Assembly (NCBI GenBank): GCA_026985075.1
Contig: JALSQX010000033.1
Location: 248,001 to 312,000, forward strand
Direction: 5' to 3'
DNA length: 64,000 nt
Source: Blastocatellia bacterium
Lineage (GTDB): Bacteria > Acidobacteriota > Blastocatellia > HR10 > J050
The stretch's first letter is position 1, and each line of letters begins with the position of its first letter. This document shows positions 38,689 through 48,264 of the stretch, piece by piece. The position numbers and the translations under genes are program-made. The notes under the pieces were generated by a model that was given only the letters and a program-made list of their open reading frames with translations, made no database searches and was not told the DNA's origin.

Positions 38689-41385
38689 TCACGAGCGAGG
38701 CGCTCGGCCAGCGGAGCCAACCGAGTGAGTCCTTGGATCGACTGCAGGAATAATCTGATCGGGTCCTCCTCCCCGCTCATCCAACCACCGAATCTGATAG
38801 AGGATGAGTTGCCCCCCCCGCACATGGGCCCACACGGAGATGGGCGATGAGGAGCGAATGCGATCGACGTCATGACCGTCGAGAGTGAGAACCGCGCCCT
38901 CGTCATCGACCCGGACGACGACCTGGACCGAGACTTTGCCCATCAGTTGGTTGTCGATGATCGGGATCGTGAGCTGGCGCTCACCGTTCGGCGTCTCGAC
39001 CGATGCCATCCAGTGAGGGGGCTCTTCCTCAAAACCACCTCCATAGCGGATACGGAGCATATGGTCGCCGATGGTGAAGCTCACCCTCGGCGGACCCGCT
39101 TCGCCGGGGACGGGCACAAAAGCGAACGCCAACCGGTCCCCGGGGCGCAACGGACGCCCTCCGACCTCCTGCCCGACTCCCCGATCCACTGTCCCATCAA
39201 GCTGGATGGCCTGGGTCATGGCCGCGATCTGGAGGTCGTCGCCGAGCTCGGTCCACACCCTCCGGGCCTCATTCAATTGACCCCATCGCGTCCAGTAGAG
39301 CCGTCCCAGTGCTCGACGCGCCTCGGGGAAGTGACCGGCTCGATGAGTGATGGCCAGTTGGAGATAGCGCTCGGCTTGCTCATACTGACCGACCGCCCAA
39401 TCGGCCAGAAGCGTTCCCAAAGCGAATTCAGCCGCGGGGAAGTTCCCCCCTCGAAGGCGAATGGCCGCCTTGAGCTCCTCGATCGCCTCCGTATAAGCGC
39501 CCCGTCGGTACAAGACGAGTCCCAACGCCTTTCGCGCCTCGGCATAGTTCCCACTACACTGCTCCACCGCCTGTTGGAGAATGGCCGTCGCCGAGGCGAG
39601 ATCGCCCTGCTCGATGAGCGTCAACCCGAGATACAGTTCCGCCTGAGGATAGAATCCCCGACGCCGGACGAGAGCCTGGCGAAATTCGCGAATGGCGAGT
39701 TCGTACTGTTTCCTGAGCATGAGGACGCGACCGACCTGGAGGAGGTCCTCGGGAGCGTCACCGGCCTGAGCGATCACTCGATGAAACAAGGATTCGGCCT
39801 CATCGGCTTGGCCTCGCTCCAGGGCCAATGCCCCCAGGGCGACCAGCGTCGGCAGATGAAAGCCGTTGCTCTCCTCCAGTGCCTGCCGGAATTGCTGTTC
39901 GGCTTCGTCCTGTTGGCCCAGTTCGCGCAGCAAAAGCGCCAAATGATAGCGAGCATCGGGATAGACGCCCTCCATCTGGTCGATGGCCAGCGTGAACTCC
40001 CGGCGCGCGCCGTCATAATCGCCCTGATCAAAATAGATCTGGCCGAGCAGGTTGTGTGCCTGAGGATTGAATCCCTGATCGTTCTCTAACAGGTCCATCA
40101 ACGCGCGCACGGCTCCATCTCGATTCCCTTCTTCGAAGAGGCGACGCGCCTCGGTCAAGGCTCTCGTTGGGAGCGCTGGAGGCGCGGCCAGTTCCACCTG
40201 AGGCGGCCGCGGCAGATCCGGCACAATCTGGTACCACTGATAGAATTTGAATCCAGCTCCCGTTCCCATGGCCGCGACGACGAGGGCGATCCCCACCCAC
40301 CAATGCCGTCGGATTCTCGCGCCGGGCGATACGGACGGCGGCTCAGGAGAGACGGTCGTCGCCACCTCGGTTGGGTGCACCGGTGGCGATGCGGTTGGAA
40401 CTCGCACACGGGGCGTCCGTTCCCCAGCGGACTCCCGGCGATTCCAGGGCTCGCCTCGAATAGCCGCCTCGAATTCCTCGGCGAGATCGAGAACGTGGTG
40501 TTGCCGGTCATCGGGGTTCTTGCTCAGCGCTCGCCTCAATACCTCTTCGACGGTCTGGTCGATATCCGGACGGAAGGACCTGAGCGGCGGCGGGTCTTCA
40601 TGAATATGTTTGAGCATGACGTCCATCGGGTCGCCGGTGAATGGGGGTGTACCCGTCAGCATCTGATAGAGGATCGTTCCCAAGCTGTAGATGTCCGAGA
40701 GCGGCGTGAGCTGTTTGGAATTACACTGCTCTGGAGACGCGTACTCCGGCGTTCCCACAAAAATATTCTTCGACACTGGCCCCGATCCTCGCTTTTGCTC
40801 GTCCAGGACCTTGGCGATGCCAAAATCGAGAACCTTCACATAATCGGGATGCCCGGCGACGCTCTGGAGCATGATGTTGTCCGGTTTCAAATCCCGATGA
40901 ATGATGGATTGAGCATGGGCATCGGCGACAGCAGCGCAAATCTGCTTGAGAATGACGGCGGCCCGCTCCAGCGAGAAGGGCCCTTCCTCCCGCATGACCT
41001 CGGTCAGTGTGCGTCCCTCGACATATTCCATCAACAAATAGACGACGTCACCATCCCGACCGCAGTCGATGATATTGATGGCGTGCGGGTGGTTCAGATA
41101 GGCGGCGGCGCGCGCTTCGTGCAGGAACCGCTGGACGAAACTCTCATAAGCGGCCAGGTCTTGAAGAAGCACTTTAATGGCGACCTGCTTCCCCGTAACC
41201 ACATTACGCGCCCGATAGACCGATCCCATTCCCCCCTGACCGATTTTGATTTCGATGCGATAGCGACCGGCAATGACTCGCCCGAGCAGCGGGTCCTGTT
41301 TCTCTGTCCCCATCTGGCGGCCTGGAGGTCGATGCGTTCTCTGTCGTTCCTTCACCGAAGAGGTAATGTTATTCGCTCGCTCCAT
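38689..41385 (-). CDS. transmembrane Ser/Thr protein kinase with TPR sensor region
   Basis: About 898 residues. Hanks-type kinase at residues 41-310: GQGGMGSV loop, VAIK (Lys71), HRDLKPDN (Asp165), DFG (187-189), GTPEYASPEQ. A Pro-rich juxtamembrane segment leads to one membrane helix (about 361-384), then an extracytoplasmic TPR array with RGGNFPAAEFALG-type units, and a beta-rich C-terminal domain (VRVDDEGAVLTLDGHDV). This is a PknB-like sensor kinase architecture. Starts at ATG 41385 and ATG 41313 are both possible; neither has a good ribosome site. A minus-strand TTGACC-17-TACTTT (41510-41482) may be the promoter. First gene of the series ending in rseP. Confidence 0.92.
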   Translation of the reverse strand: MERANNITSSVKERQRTHRPPGRQMGTEKQDPLLGRVIAGRYRIEIKIGQGGMGSVYRARNVVTGKQVAIKVLLQDLAAYESFVQRFLHEARAAAYLNHPHAINIIDCGRDGDVVYLLMEYVEGRTLTEVMREEGPFSLERAAVILKQICAAVADAHAQSIIHRDLKPDNIMLQSVAGHPDYVKVLDFGIAKVLDEQKRGSGPVSKNIFVGTPEYASPEQCNSKQLTPLSDIYSLGTILYQMLTGTPPFTGDPMDVMLKHIHEDPPPLRSFRPDIDQTVEEVLRRALSKNPDDRQHHVLDLAEEFEAAIRGEPWNRRESAGERTPRVRVPTASPPVHPTEVATTVSPEPPSVSPGARIRRHWWVGIALVVAAMGTGAGFKFYQWYQIVPDLPRPPQVELAAPPALPTRALTEARRLFEEGNRDGAVRALMDLLENDQGFNPQAHNLLGQIYFDQGDYDGARREFTLAIDQMEGVYPDARYHLALLLRELGQQDEAEQQFRQALEESNGFHLPTLVALGALALERGQADEAESLFHRVIAQAGDAPEDLLQVGRVLMLRKQYELAIREFRQALVRRRGFYPQAELYLGLTLIEQGDLASATAILQQAVEQCSGNYAEARKALGLVLYRRGAYTEAIEELKAAIRLRGGNFPAAEFALGTLLADWAVGQYEQAERYLQLAITHRAGHFPEARRALGRLYWTRWGQLNEARRVWTELGDDLQIAAMTQAIQLDGTVDRGVGQEVGGRPLRPGDRLAFAFVPVPGEAGPPRVSFTIGDHMLRIRYGGGFEEEPPHWMASVETPNGERQLTIPIIDNQLMGKVSVQVVVRVDDEGAVLTLDGHDVDRIRSSSPISVWAHVRGGQLILYQIRWLDERGGGPDQIIPAVDPRTHSVGSAGRAPRS

Positions 41386-41457
41386 GAAATGCAAATGACC
41401 GTCGCGTGGCTCTGGCCCCCAGAAGCGGCTCGCTCGGGGCGAGGAGCGCGAAAACTG

Positions 41458-41486
41458 TTGAAAGTTTCTCCACAACGCAGTAAAGT
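41458..41486 (+). promoter_or_regulatory. promoter of the glycosylasparaginase-type gene
   Basis: TTGAAA (41458-41463), 17-nt spacer, TAAAGT (41481-41486). It overlaps the minus-strand promoter candidate of the kinase gene, so the two divergent units may compete. Confidence 0.5.
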
Positions 41487-41535
41487 AGCTCGTTCACATG
41501 GCCTGGTCAACTTCAGGACAAAGGAGGATAGGGTG

Positions 41536-42630
41536 ATGACCATTTCCCGTCGCACATTCATCAAGGCGAGTGCCCTGGCCACTGTTGGAGCGAGGATATC
41601 AGAAGGCCGAACTCCGGTGACGATCCGACAACCCGTCGCGCAACGCCCGGTCGTGATCTCCAGTTCCAACCACGTTCGATTAGAAGACGGAACCGATTAC
41701 TACAACGGTATTCGGGCCACGAAGAAAGCCTTCCAACTCCTTCTGGAGGGGAAAGACACGCTCGATGCGGTGATCGCCGGCGTGAATATTGTCGAAGACG
41801 ATCCTAATGATATCTCCGTGGGATATGGCGGCCTGCCCAATGAGCAAGGAGAGGTGGAATTGGATTGCTCAGTGATGCATGGGCCGACCGGGCGAGCGGG
41901 AGCCGTGGCCGCGCTCAAGTACGTGAAGAATCCCTCGCGCGTCGCCAAGTTGGTCATGGAACACACGGACCATGTGATGTTGGTGGGCGAAGGAGCCCTT
42001 CGCTTCGCTTTGGCCTATGGCTTCCAGAAACAGAATCTGCTCACCGAGCGATCCCGCAAAATCTGGCTCGCCTGGCTGGAACAACACAGTGATCGGGACG
42101 ACTGGGGACCGAGTCAGGTGCCCATCATTCCCGAGCCAGAGTCGGCCGAACAGCGCTGGATTCGCCAAATCATCGCCGAACGGCCCACCGGGACGATCAA
42201 CTGCCTGGCGCTGAATGAAAAGGGCGATCTCTCCGGAGTGACCACAACGAGTGGTCTCGCCTTCAAGCTTCCCGGTCGGGTGGGTGATTCGCCTCTCATC
42301 GGAGCCGGTCTGTATGTGGATAATCAGATCGGCGCCGCCGGGTCGACCGGTCGCGGCGAAGAAGTCATCCGCACCTGTGGCGCTCATACGGTGGTGGAGA
42401 ACATGCGTCACGGGATGTCTCCGCTGGAGGCTTGCCTCGATGCGCTGAAGCGCATCGTCCACTTCTATCCCGGACGGCCCGACTTTCAAGTGAAATTCTA
42501 TGCCATCAACAAACGCGGCGAGTATGCCGGAGCCTCCATCTGGAGTGGGGCAGAATTCGCTGTGACCGATGCCCGAGGCAGCCGCATCGAGCCTTGCGTT
42601 TACCTCTATGAGCGTCCGAAGAAAAAGTAG
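41536..42630 (+). CDS. Tat-exported glycosylasparaginase/isoaspartyl peptidase family (Ntn) hydrolase
   Basis: 364 residues. The N-terminus SRRTFIKASALATVG is a twin-arginine signal, so it is exported folded. The mature enzyme belongs to the N-terminal-nucleophile family that includes N4-(beta-N-acetylglucosaminyl)-L-asparaginase. Landmarks: GYGGLPNEQGEVELD, then the probable self-cleavage site before Thr220 (ERPTG/TINCLAL), TTTSGLAFKLPGRVGDSP and GAAGSTGRGEEVIR. The residue before the nucleophile is Gly, not the Asp of classical glycosylasparaginases, as in plant-type asparaginases. ATG 41536 has AGGAGGATAGG before it. Confidence 0.87.
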   Translation: MTISRRTFIKASALATVGARISEGRTPVTIRQPVAQRPVVISSSNHVRLEDGTDYYNGIRATKKAFQLLLEGKDTLDAVIAGVNIVEDDPNDISVGYGGLPNEQGEVELDCSVMHGPTGRAGAVAALKYVKNPSRVAKLVMEHTDHVMLVGEGALRFALAYGFQKQNLLTERSRKIWLAWLEQHSDRDDWGPSQVPIIPEPESAEQRWIRQIIAERPTGTINCLALNEKGDLSGVTTTSGLAFKLPGRVGDSPLIGAGLYVDNQIGAAGSTGRGEEVIRTCGAHTVVENMRHGMSPLEACLDALKRIVHFYPGRPDFQVKFYAINKRGEYAGASIWSGAEFAVTDARGSRIEPCVYLYERPKKK

Positions 42631-42722
42631 TCCTCGACGCGCGTAGACCGGGCTCATCGGGTCTCTCTGGGTCTCAGGAGCAGAAGCGAAGAGTCTCGTC
42701 GCCCGGGAGGCATTCGATTGTC

Positions 42723-42751
42723 TTGACTTTGGAGGTCAACCGTAGGATACT
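42723..42751 (+). promoter_or_regulatory. promoter of the histidine kinase gene
   Basis: TTGACT (42723-42728), 17-nt spacer, GATACT (42746-42751). Leader about 140 nt. Confidence 0.4.
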
Positions 42752-42898
42752 ATCGACTCTGATGGTGGAGGCGCCACCTCACAGTTTACGTCCTCAGGAT
42801 GGCATACGACATTCTTTGATCCTGGATGGCTCGCCTCCAACAGGAAGCAAGGGTGAGGGTCGGTCAATGGGGGAAGATCATCTTGTGGAGCAGCGACG

Positions 42899-44626
42899 AT
42901 GGCATCACGCACCAAGAGCCAGGGAACCTCGGTTCACCGACCAGAGAACGTCACTTCGAGCACCGCTGAGAACCCATTGACGACGCCGAAAGACCCGCTC
43001 CAGGAAGCGCTCGCCGCCCTGCTGGAACTGGTCGTCCACACCCTCGGCGCCTCGTATGGTTTCCTCCGTCTGGACCAGGCCTCACGCCGCCAGGTCCCCG
43101 TCATGTTCCTCCAGTCCGGAGATGGACCTCGTTGGGAACCCCTCGAGCAGTTGATGCGAACGCCGACGGCTCAATGGGTGATGAGGCGGCGAAGGGCGGT
43201 CCATCTCACCGGGGACAAGATCCCTTTGGAATGGACGTCCGCATCTCCTGTGGCCGAGCTCATCTATGTTCCTCTCATCGCTCGAGGGGAGAGCCGGGGC
43301 GTGCTCTGTGTCGTCCGAGCCACCCCGGATGGTGCCTGGCAGGAGAGCGACGTGAAAACAGCCGACCTCATCGCGCATCAGGCGGGTCTCCTGATCGCTC
43401 TGGCCGAACTGGACCCGCAGACCAGGGATCTCTCCCGAGAATGCCAACAGGGCGCTCTCGATGAAGTGATTCACGCCAGTGTAGCGCTGCTCGGTGGCCA
43501 GGCAGAAGTGATGACCGAACTCGGGCGTCGGATGCGACGCCTCAGGCAATCAGAGGGTCGGCTTCGAGCCTTGCTCGCCACGTCGCAAGATGGTGTGGCC
43601 ATCATTCAGGATCACCGCTTTCGCGACGTCAACGACCGGCTGGCCGAAATGATCGGAATGTCGCCAAAGGAATGCTGCCAATTAGAGGACGTCTTCGATC
43701 TAGTGGTCGCCGGAGATCGCCAGCGGGCGATCGAACACTACTATCGTCGGTTGGGCGGCGACGTGACAGTCTGCGAATTCACTCTCCGGACGCGGCGCGG
43801 CGAGGAGATCTTCGTCCGGACCGTCGGTCGAGGCATCACCTATGATGGTCAACGCGCCGTTCAGGAGATCTGGCGGGATATGAGTCGGCAGCGCCGACTG
43901 GAAACGCAACTCCTCCTTTCGGAGAAGATGGTCGCTCTCGGGCAACTCATCGCCGGCGTCGCCCACGAACTCAATAACCCGTTGACGACGATCCTGGGAT
44001 TCTCGGAGTTGATCGCCCTCAACGAGCATCTCCCCCAACAAGTGCGTCAAGATCTGGAGACGATTGCCGGAGAGGCGCGACGCGCGAGAAAGATCGTCCA
44101 AAATCTGCTCGCCTTCGCTCGGGCATCCGAATCGGCGAAACAGCCTACCGATATTCATCAACTTCTCGAGGAGACGCTCGCCCTGAAAGAATACGACCTG
44201 CGGACGAGTCGGGTGGAGATCGTCAAGCGATTCGATCCTCACCTGCCGCTTCTGATCGCCGATGCCGATCAACTCAAACAGGTCTTTCTGAACCTCATCA
44301 CGAATGCGGAGCAGGCCATGCTCGCCGCTCATGGGCGTGGTCGATTAGAGATCCGAACGGGGGTCAAAACGGGCTATGTCGCTAGCGGTACGAGCGAATG
44401 GATCGAGATTCGATTTCGCGATGATGGTCCGGGCATTTCCGCGGAACATCTGACCCGCATCTTCGATCCTTTCTTCACCACCAAAGAGTCGGGTCAGGGG
44501 ACGGGACTGGGGTTGTCTATTTCACACAACATCATCAAAGAGCACGGCGGACGGCTTTACGCTCAGAATCTCCCCGAAGGAGGTGCAGAATTCACCATCG
44601 AATTGCCGATCCCCCCTACCGGTTGA
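42899..44626 (+). CDS. cytoplasmic GAF-PAS hybrid sensor histidine kinase
   Basis: 575 residues, no membrane helix or signal peptide. GAF domain about residues 35-165, a helical linker, a PAS domain about 215-330 (LRALLATSQDGVAIIQDHRF), a HisKA dimerisation domain with the phospho-acceptor His356 in GVAHELNNPLTTILGFSE, and HATPase with NLITNAEQAM (N box), DDGPGIS (G1) and GTGLGLSIS (G2). It autophosphorylates on ATP and passes phosphate to a response regulator. The convergent regulator gene ends 1 nt from its stop and is the likely partner. Confidence 0.93.
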   Translation: MASRTKSQGTSVHRPENVTSSTAENPLTTPKDPLQEALAALLELVVHTLGASYGFLRLDQASRRQVPVMFLQSGDGPRWEPLEQLMRTPTAQWVMRRRRAVHLTGDKIPLEWTSASPVAELIYVPLIARGESRGVLCVVRATPDGAWQESDVKTADLIAHQAGLLIALAELDPQTRDLSRECQQGALDEVIHASVALLGGQAEVMTELGRRMRRLRQSEGRLRALLATSQDGVAIIQDHRFRDVNDRLAEMIGMSPKECCQLEDVFDLVVAGDRQRAIEHYYRRLGGDVTVCEFTLRTRRGEEIFVRTVGRGITYDGQRAVQEIWRDMSRQRRLETQLLLSEKMVALGQLIAGVAHELNNPLTTILGFSELIALNEHLPQQVRQDLETIAGEARRARKIVQNLLAFARASESAKQPTDIHQLLEETLALKEYDLRTSRVEIVKRFDPHLPLLIADADQLKQVFLNLITNAEQAMLAAHGRGRLEIRTGVKTGYVASGTSEWIEIRFRDDGPGISAEHLTRIFDPFFTTKESGQGTGLGLSISHNIIKEHGGRLYAQNLPEGGAEFTIELPIPPTG

Positions 44627-44627
44627 T

Positions 44628-45263
44628 TCACGTCAAAGCGCGGTGAACGAATTCCACCAGCTCCTGAACAGTGAATGGTTTCACCAGGAAGGGGCGCCCC
44701 GCGCGCTCGAGGAAGCTGGTCGTATGTGGACTGATGACATCGCCGCTGAAGAAAGCGACGCGCTCGGCTTGAGCCGGATTCGCCTCCTTGATCGACTGAT
44801 AGACTTCCATTCCGCCGATATCGGGCATCTTCAGGTCGACGATGATCAAGTCATAGGCGCGCTGGCTGACCATCTGGATGGCCGTGTGTCCATCGCCGGC
44901 CGTGTCCACCTGATAACCGCGAGAGGCCAGGATGCGCTTCACCAGATCAACGACCGAACGCTCATCATCGACCACCAGGATCTTCTTGACCGCGTGCGCT
45001 GACTCTGTCCCTTCCGATGTCGCCTCTCGATGTGGCGTTCTCAATTCGGGAATCACGGCCAGAACCTCGGCGAGGTTCCGTTTGAGGGTTTCGAGCCCGC
45101 TGCTGAGTCGAGCGACCGATTGCGGGTCAACGTGTCCTCTCTCAGCAAGAGAGTGGATTTGCCGGGCGAGGCCGATCATCCTCTCCAGGCGGTCGCGCAC
45201 CTGCTGCGCCTCATCGGCCATCTGCCGGGCGAGATCGATCAACAGGTTCGGTCGTTCACTCAT
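44628..45263 (-). CDS. response regulator with N-terminal coiled coil and C-terminal receiver domain
   Basis: 211 residues in reversed order: a coiled-coil N-terminus (residues 5-75, no DNA-binding motif), then a CheY-like receiver domain from residue 93 (KILVVDDERS; phospho-acceptor Asp143 in LIIVDLKMPD; Lys in PFLVKPF). With no output domain, it probably acts by protein contact, for example on the phospho-relay partner or on a scaffold. ATG 45263 has GAGAGGAAAGCGAC upstream. Converges with the histidine kinase gene, with one base between the stops. Confidence 0.9.
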   Translation of the reverse strand: MSERPNLLIDLARQMADEAQQVRDRLERMIGLARQIHSLAERGHVDPQSVARLSSGLETLKRNLAEVLAVIPELRTPHREATSEGTESAHAVKKILVVDDERSVVDLVKRILASRGYQVDTAGDGHTAIQMVSQRAYDLIIVDLKMPDIGGMEVYQSIKEANPAQAERVAFFSGDVISPHTTSFLERAGRPFLVKPFTVQELVEFVHRALT

Positions 45264-45518
45264 GTCGCTTTCCTCTCATGTGGGAGGCGGCTTCGCGTGG
45301 GGAAGCACACCTCCGATTTCCCAGGATTTGCCGACGATTTCCATTAATGAGTCTCCCCTCGGTCTTCCGCCCCACCACACGAAAGCCCTGGCCACCCCGA
45401 CCCTGAGGGATGAGTCATCGACGTGGCGCCTCCCCGCAAAACGGCTCCCCATCACACCATCACATATCGCCGCATCCTGGAAACCGGCCAGCTTTTCGGA
45501 AAGAGATGAATTCTCCGT

Positions 45519-46913
45519 TCACCGTTCAGCGCGGATATAGGCGCGGAGCGCCTCTCGCGCTCTCTCCCGGTCGCCTTGAGCCTCATAGGCAGCGGCCAGA
45601 TGGAGATAGTTCTCTGGTCGGCCACCCAACCGAAGAGCTTCTTGGAAGCTCGCGATCGCCGCCCGATAGTCTTTCATCGCCAGCGCCGCACGGCCCAACC
45701 AGTGGTGATATTCCGCCCGATTGGAAGCGCGCGCCACAGCTTCAGCGAAGGCCGCCCGCGCTGCCGAATAGTCGCCCGCGTCAAACAATTGACGTCCTCG
45801 CTCAAAGACGTGACGTGGAGACGATGCGGGCATCTCCAGGAGTTCGGCCAAACCACTCCGGCCAACCCGCTCGGTCACGTACAAGCCCAGACCCACGATC
45901 GAGGCCACCAGGACCCAGCCGAGAAACCACCGGGCCCATCCCTTGCCTGAAGCGAAAACCGGGCCACGTCCACTCTGGAACCCGCTCTGGTGTTGATCGG
46001 CGGAAGGTTCTCTCCGGGCGTCGCTCTCCTCCCGGCCCAGCTCGCCCGGGTCATCGACGAAGTCGAATTCCTCAGGCTGACGAGGGAGAGACGGCGATCG
46101 CTCCCCAGTGGACTCCGTCGCTCGGAACGGCGTCCGGCCATCGGCCAGACGGAGCCAGAGCGAGTCGAGCGTGACGACAATCGCCGTCAAATTGTCTCGC
46201 GCTCCACGCTCATAGCAGAGGTCCCGAAGCAGATCACAGATGGCTTGGGGATCGGTCTCGCTGGCCAGAATGCGGGTCAGCTCTTCATCCCCAATGTGAT
46301 GAGTGATCCCATCGGTGCACAGCAAAAAGGTCGTATCGGGCGAAAGGGCGATGACCTTCGTCTCCGGTTCTACATCGGCATCCATCCCCAGGGCGCGTGT
46401 GATGACGCTCTCGCCCACCTTCCCGATCTCGGGTGCGGCCCAGCGGCGATCGTGAGCCAGGGTGTGATCCCGCGTCTCGCGGTACAAGCGCCCATCGAAG
46501 AACCGATAGATGCGACTATCACCGACGTGGCTGAGAATGGCGTGTCGTTTCTCGATCAAAACCAACGCCAGCGTAGTCGCCATGCCGCTCAGCAGCTCAT
46601 CGTCGAGCGACATTTCATGCAAGTACCGATTGGCATAACGGATGACCTGCTCGACAAACTTGACTTTATCCTCAGGGAGTTTCTTGTTGGCGAATCGATG
46701 CTTGAGAATCTCCACGGCGATCTGACTGGCCACTTCGCCAGCGTTCTGCCCACCCACTCCATCGGCGACGGCGAACAAGGGCACCTCCTCGAGCAATAAG
46801 TAACTGTCCTCATTGGTGACGCGCTTGGGATTCAACCCGCGATCACTCACATACCCATAGCGGCCATATTTGAAGGACTTGGCTCGCCGCTTTTTTCTCA
46901 CCCGCCCGCCCAT
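45519..46913 (-). CDS. PP2C-family protein Ser/Thr phosphatase with membrane helix and TPRs
   Basis: 464 residues. PP2C domain 20-250 with NEDS (34-37), ADGVGGQNAGE (metal Asp51), GMATTLALV, GDSRIY, CTDGITHHI and the closing RDNLTAIVV (Asp240). One membrane helix at about 328-346 (FLGWVLVASIVGLGLYV), then two or three TPRs outside (residues about 370-464, DYRAAIASFQEALRLGGRPEN). It would reverse phosphorylation by Hanks-type kinases such as the kinase at 38689; both share the one-helix plus TPR layout. ATG 46913; -10 TACAAT (46934-46929) lies 15 nt before it. Confidence 0.92.
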   Translation of the reverse strand: MGGRVRKKRRAKSFKYGRYGYVSDRGLNPKRVTNEDSYLLLEEVPLFAVADGVGGQNAGEVASQIAVEILKHRFANKKLPEDKVKFVEQVIRYANRYLHEMSLDDELLSGMATTLALVLIEKRHAILSHVGDSRIYRFFDGRLYRETRDHTLAHDRRWAAPEIGKVGESVITRALGMDADVEPETKVIALSPDTTFLLCTDGITHHIGDEELTRILASETDPQAICDLLRDLCYERGARDNLTAIVVTLDSLWLRLADGRTPFRATESTGERSPSLPRQPEEFDFVDDPGELGREESDARREPSADQHQSGFQSGRGPVFASGKGWARWFLGWVLVASIVGLGLYVTERVGRSGLAELLEMPASSPRHVFERGRQLFDAGDYSAARAAFAEAVARASNRAEYHHWLGRAALAMKDYRAAIASFQEALRLGGRPENYLHLAAAYEAQGDRERAREALRAYIRAER

Positions 46914-46934
46914 GATACATGCGGCATTATTGTA

Positions 46935-47291
46935 CCTCATTTTCAGAACAGATGCCCATTAAAAATCATGCTCTCGTCAAGCACATCCAGAACGGATCGC
47001 CTGCCAGACGCTCCCACCCTTCATCCCCTTCCGAGTTCCCAATTGGACGTCTCCTGTGAAAATACGGTGGTGCAAGCTGGCCGCGTGCGCGACTTCGTCT
47101 CTCATTCTTCGCGGCCTGCTTCAGCACATGGACGACGCCCGCGAACGCACGGTGGGGCTCATGATGACATCTTGCGCTCCATTCCCTGAGGGTTCATTTT
47201 CATCCCTCCGATGGGGCTCGCCGAGTTACAGGTGACTCCCGTGAGCATCGCGACCTCACCCTTCTGAGGTCTTCGGGGGAAAGTCTGGTCC
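46935..47291 (+). other. intergenic region containing dispersed repeat copy A
   Basis: About 360 bp without a supported gene between the PP2C gene and the SpoU-type methyltransferase. The only structure I see is the repeat copy at 47051-47140. Confidence 0.5.
47051..47140 (+). repeat. dispersed intergenic repeat, copy A
   Basis: Begins CTCCTGTGAAAAT, contains GCGTGCGCGA and TTCGCGG, ends near CACATGGACGACGCCC. A diverged direct copy (48265-48348) lies on the other side of the RNA methyltransferase gene. Confidence 0.6.
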
Positions 47292-48107
47292 TCACGAATC
47301 GCCGTCGAGCTTGTCGAAATGCCGTTGACGCGCCGCCTCGTAGAGCAGGATCGTCGCCGCCATGGCCGCGTTCAAGGACTCAACCTGACGTCGCATAGGA
47401 ATGGTCACCTTCATCGTCGCCGAAGCCAAGGCCTCCTGGCTGAGACCGATAGCCTCATTCCCCACGAGGAGGGCGAGCGGCTGCCTGAAATCAAAAGCGG
47501 TGAGAGGGCGCCCATGATGAGGGACGGCGGCCAGGATGTGGAGTCCCCGTCGCCGCATCACCGCGAGAGCCGCGCGGAGGCTGACGCGCTCCATTACGGG
47601 GAGCCTGAGGGCAGCGCCCATGGATGCCCGAATGACTTTGGGCGAAAACGGATCTACCGTTTGTGGCGTGGTGATGACGGCGTCGGCCCCCAAGGCCTCG
47701 GCCGATCGTATCAGCGTTCCGAGGTTACCCGGATCTCGCCATGCTTCGACGATGACCAGGAGAGGGATGCCTGTGATCTGCTCCAGGACGTGTTCGAGAT
47801 CCTGCGATTTCCTCCGCGCGATGGCCACGATGCCTTGAGGCGTCTCCACATCGCTCAGATACTCGAGGATCTCCCAGGTGGTCACCTCGCACCGCACGCG
47901 CCGCTGCGTGAGCCGATCAATGAGTCGTTTAATCGATGGTCGACCGAGTAAATCTCTGGTCACCATCACCGACTCCAACTCGATGTCCGATCGCACGGCA
48001 TCCTCGATGAGGCGCACGCCCTCCAGAAAGATACCCTCCCGATCGCCTCCGGCGCGCACCTGGCGATATCGTTTCACGAGCGGATTCTTGCGGCTGAAAA
48101 TAGGCAT
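47292..48107 (-). CDS. TrmH/SpoU-family RNA 2'-O-ribose methyltransferase
   Basis: 271 residues of SPOUT type. An N-terminal substrate-binding domain (EGVRLIEDAVRSD) precedes the knotted catalytic domain with EAWRDPGNLGTLIRSAEALG (motif 1, Asn and Arg), VGNEAIGLS (motif 2) and IPMRRQVESLNAAMAATILL (motif 3). It methylates rRNA or tRNA ribose; target not determinable. ATG 48107 was chosen because a promoter lies at 48154-48182, so longer in-frame starts would not be transcribed. The gene is flanked by two direct copies of an intergenic repeat. Confidence 0.9.
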   Translation of the reverse strand: MPIFSRKNPLVKRYRQVRAGGDREGIFLEGVRLIEDAVRSDIELESVMVTRDLLGRPSIKRLIDRLTQRRVRCEVTTWEILEYLSDVETPQGIVAIARRKSQDLEHVLEQITGIPLLVIVEAWRDPGNLGTLIRSAEALGADAVITTPQTVDPFSPKVIRASMGAALRLPVMERVSLRAALAVMRRRGLHILAAVPHHGRPLTAFDFRQPLALLVGNEAIGLSQEALASATMKVTIPMRRQVESLNAAMAATILLYEAARQRHFDKLDGDS

Positions 48108-48153
48108 AACATCTGAACTCGGGGCCTCGCGACCACAACCACTCCCCTCAACA

Positions 48154-48182
48154 ATCATATCGCAACCGCCCATTCCGGGCAA
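48154..48182 (-). promoter_or_regulatory. promoter of the SpoU-type methyltransferase
   Basis: Minus-strand TTGCCC (48182-48177), 17-nt spacer, TATGAT (48159-48154). Leader about 40 nt to ATG 48107. Confidence 0.5.
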
Positions 48183-48264
48183 TTTGACGCGGCGAACGAT
48201 GCGGTCCCAATCCCCGACCCGTCCGATCGGCGTCAACAGAATCCCGGACGCCTCCTCACGCCCG

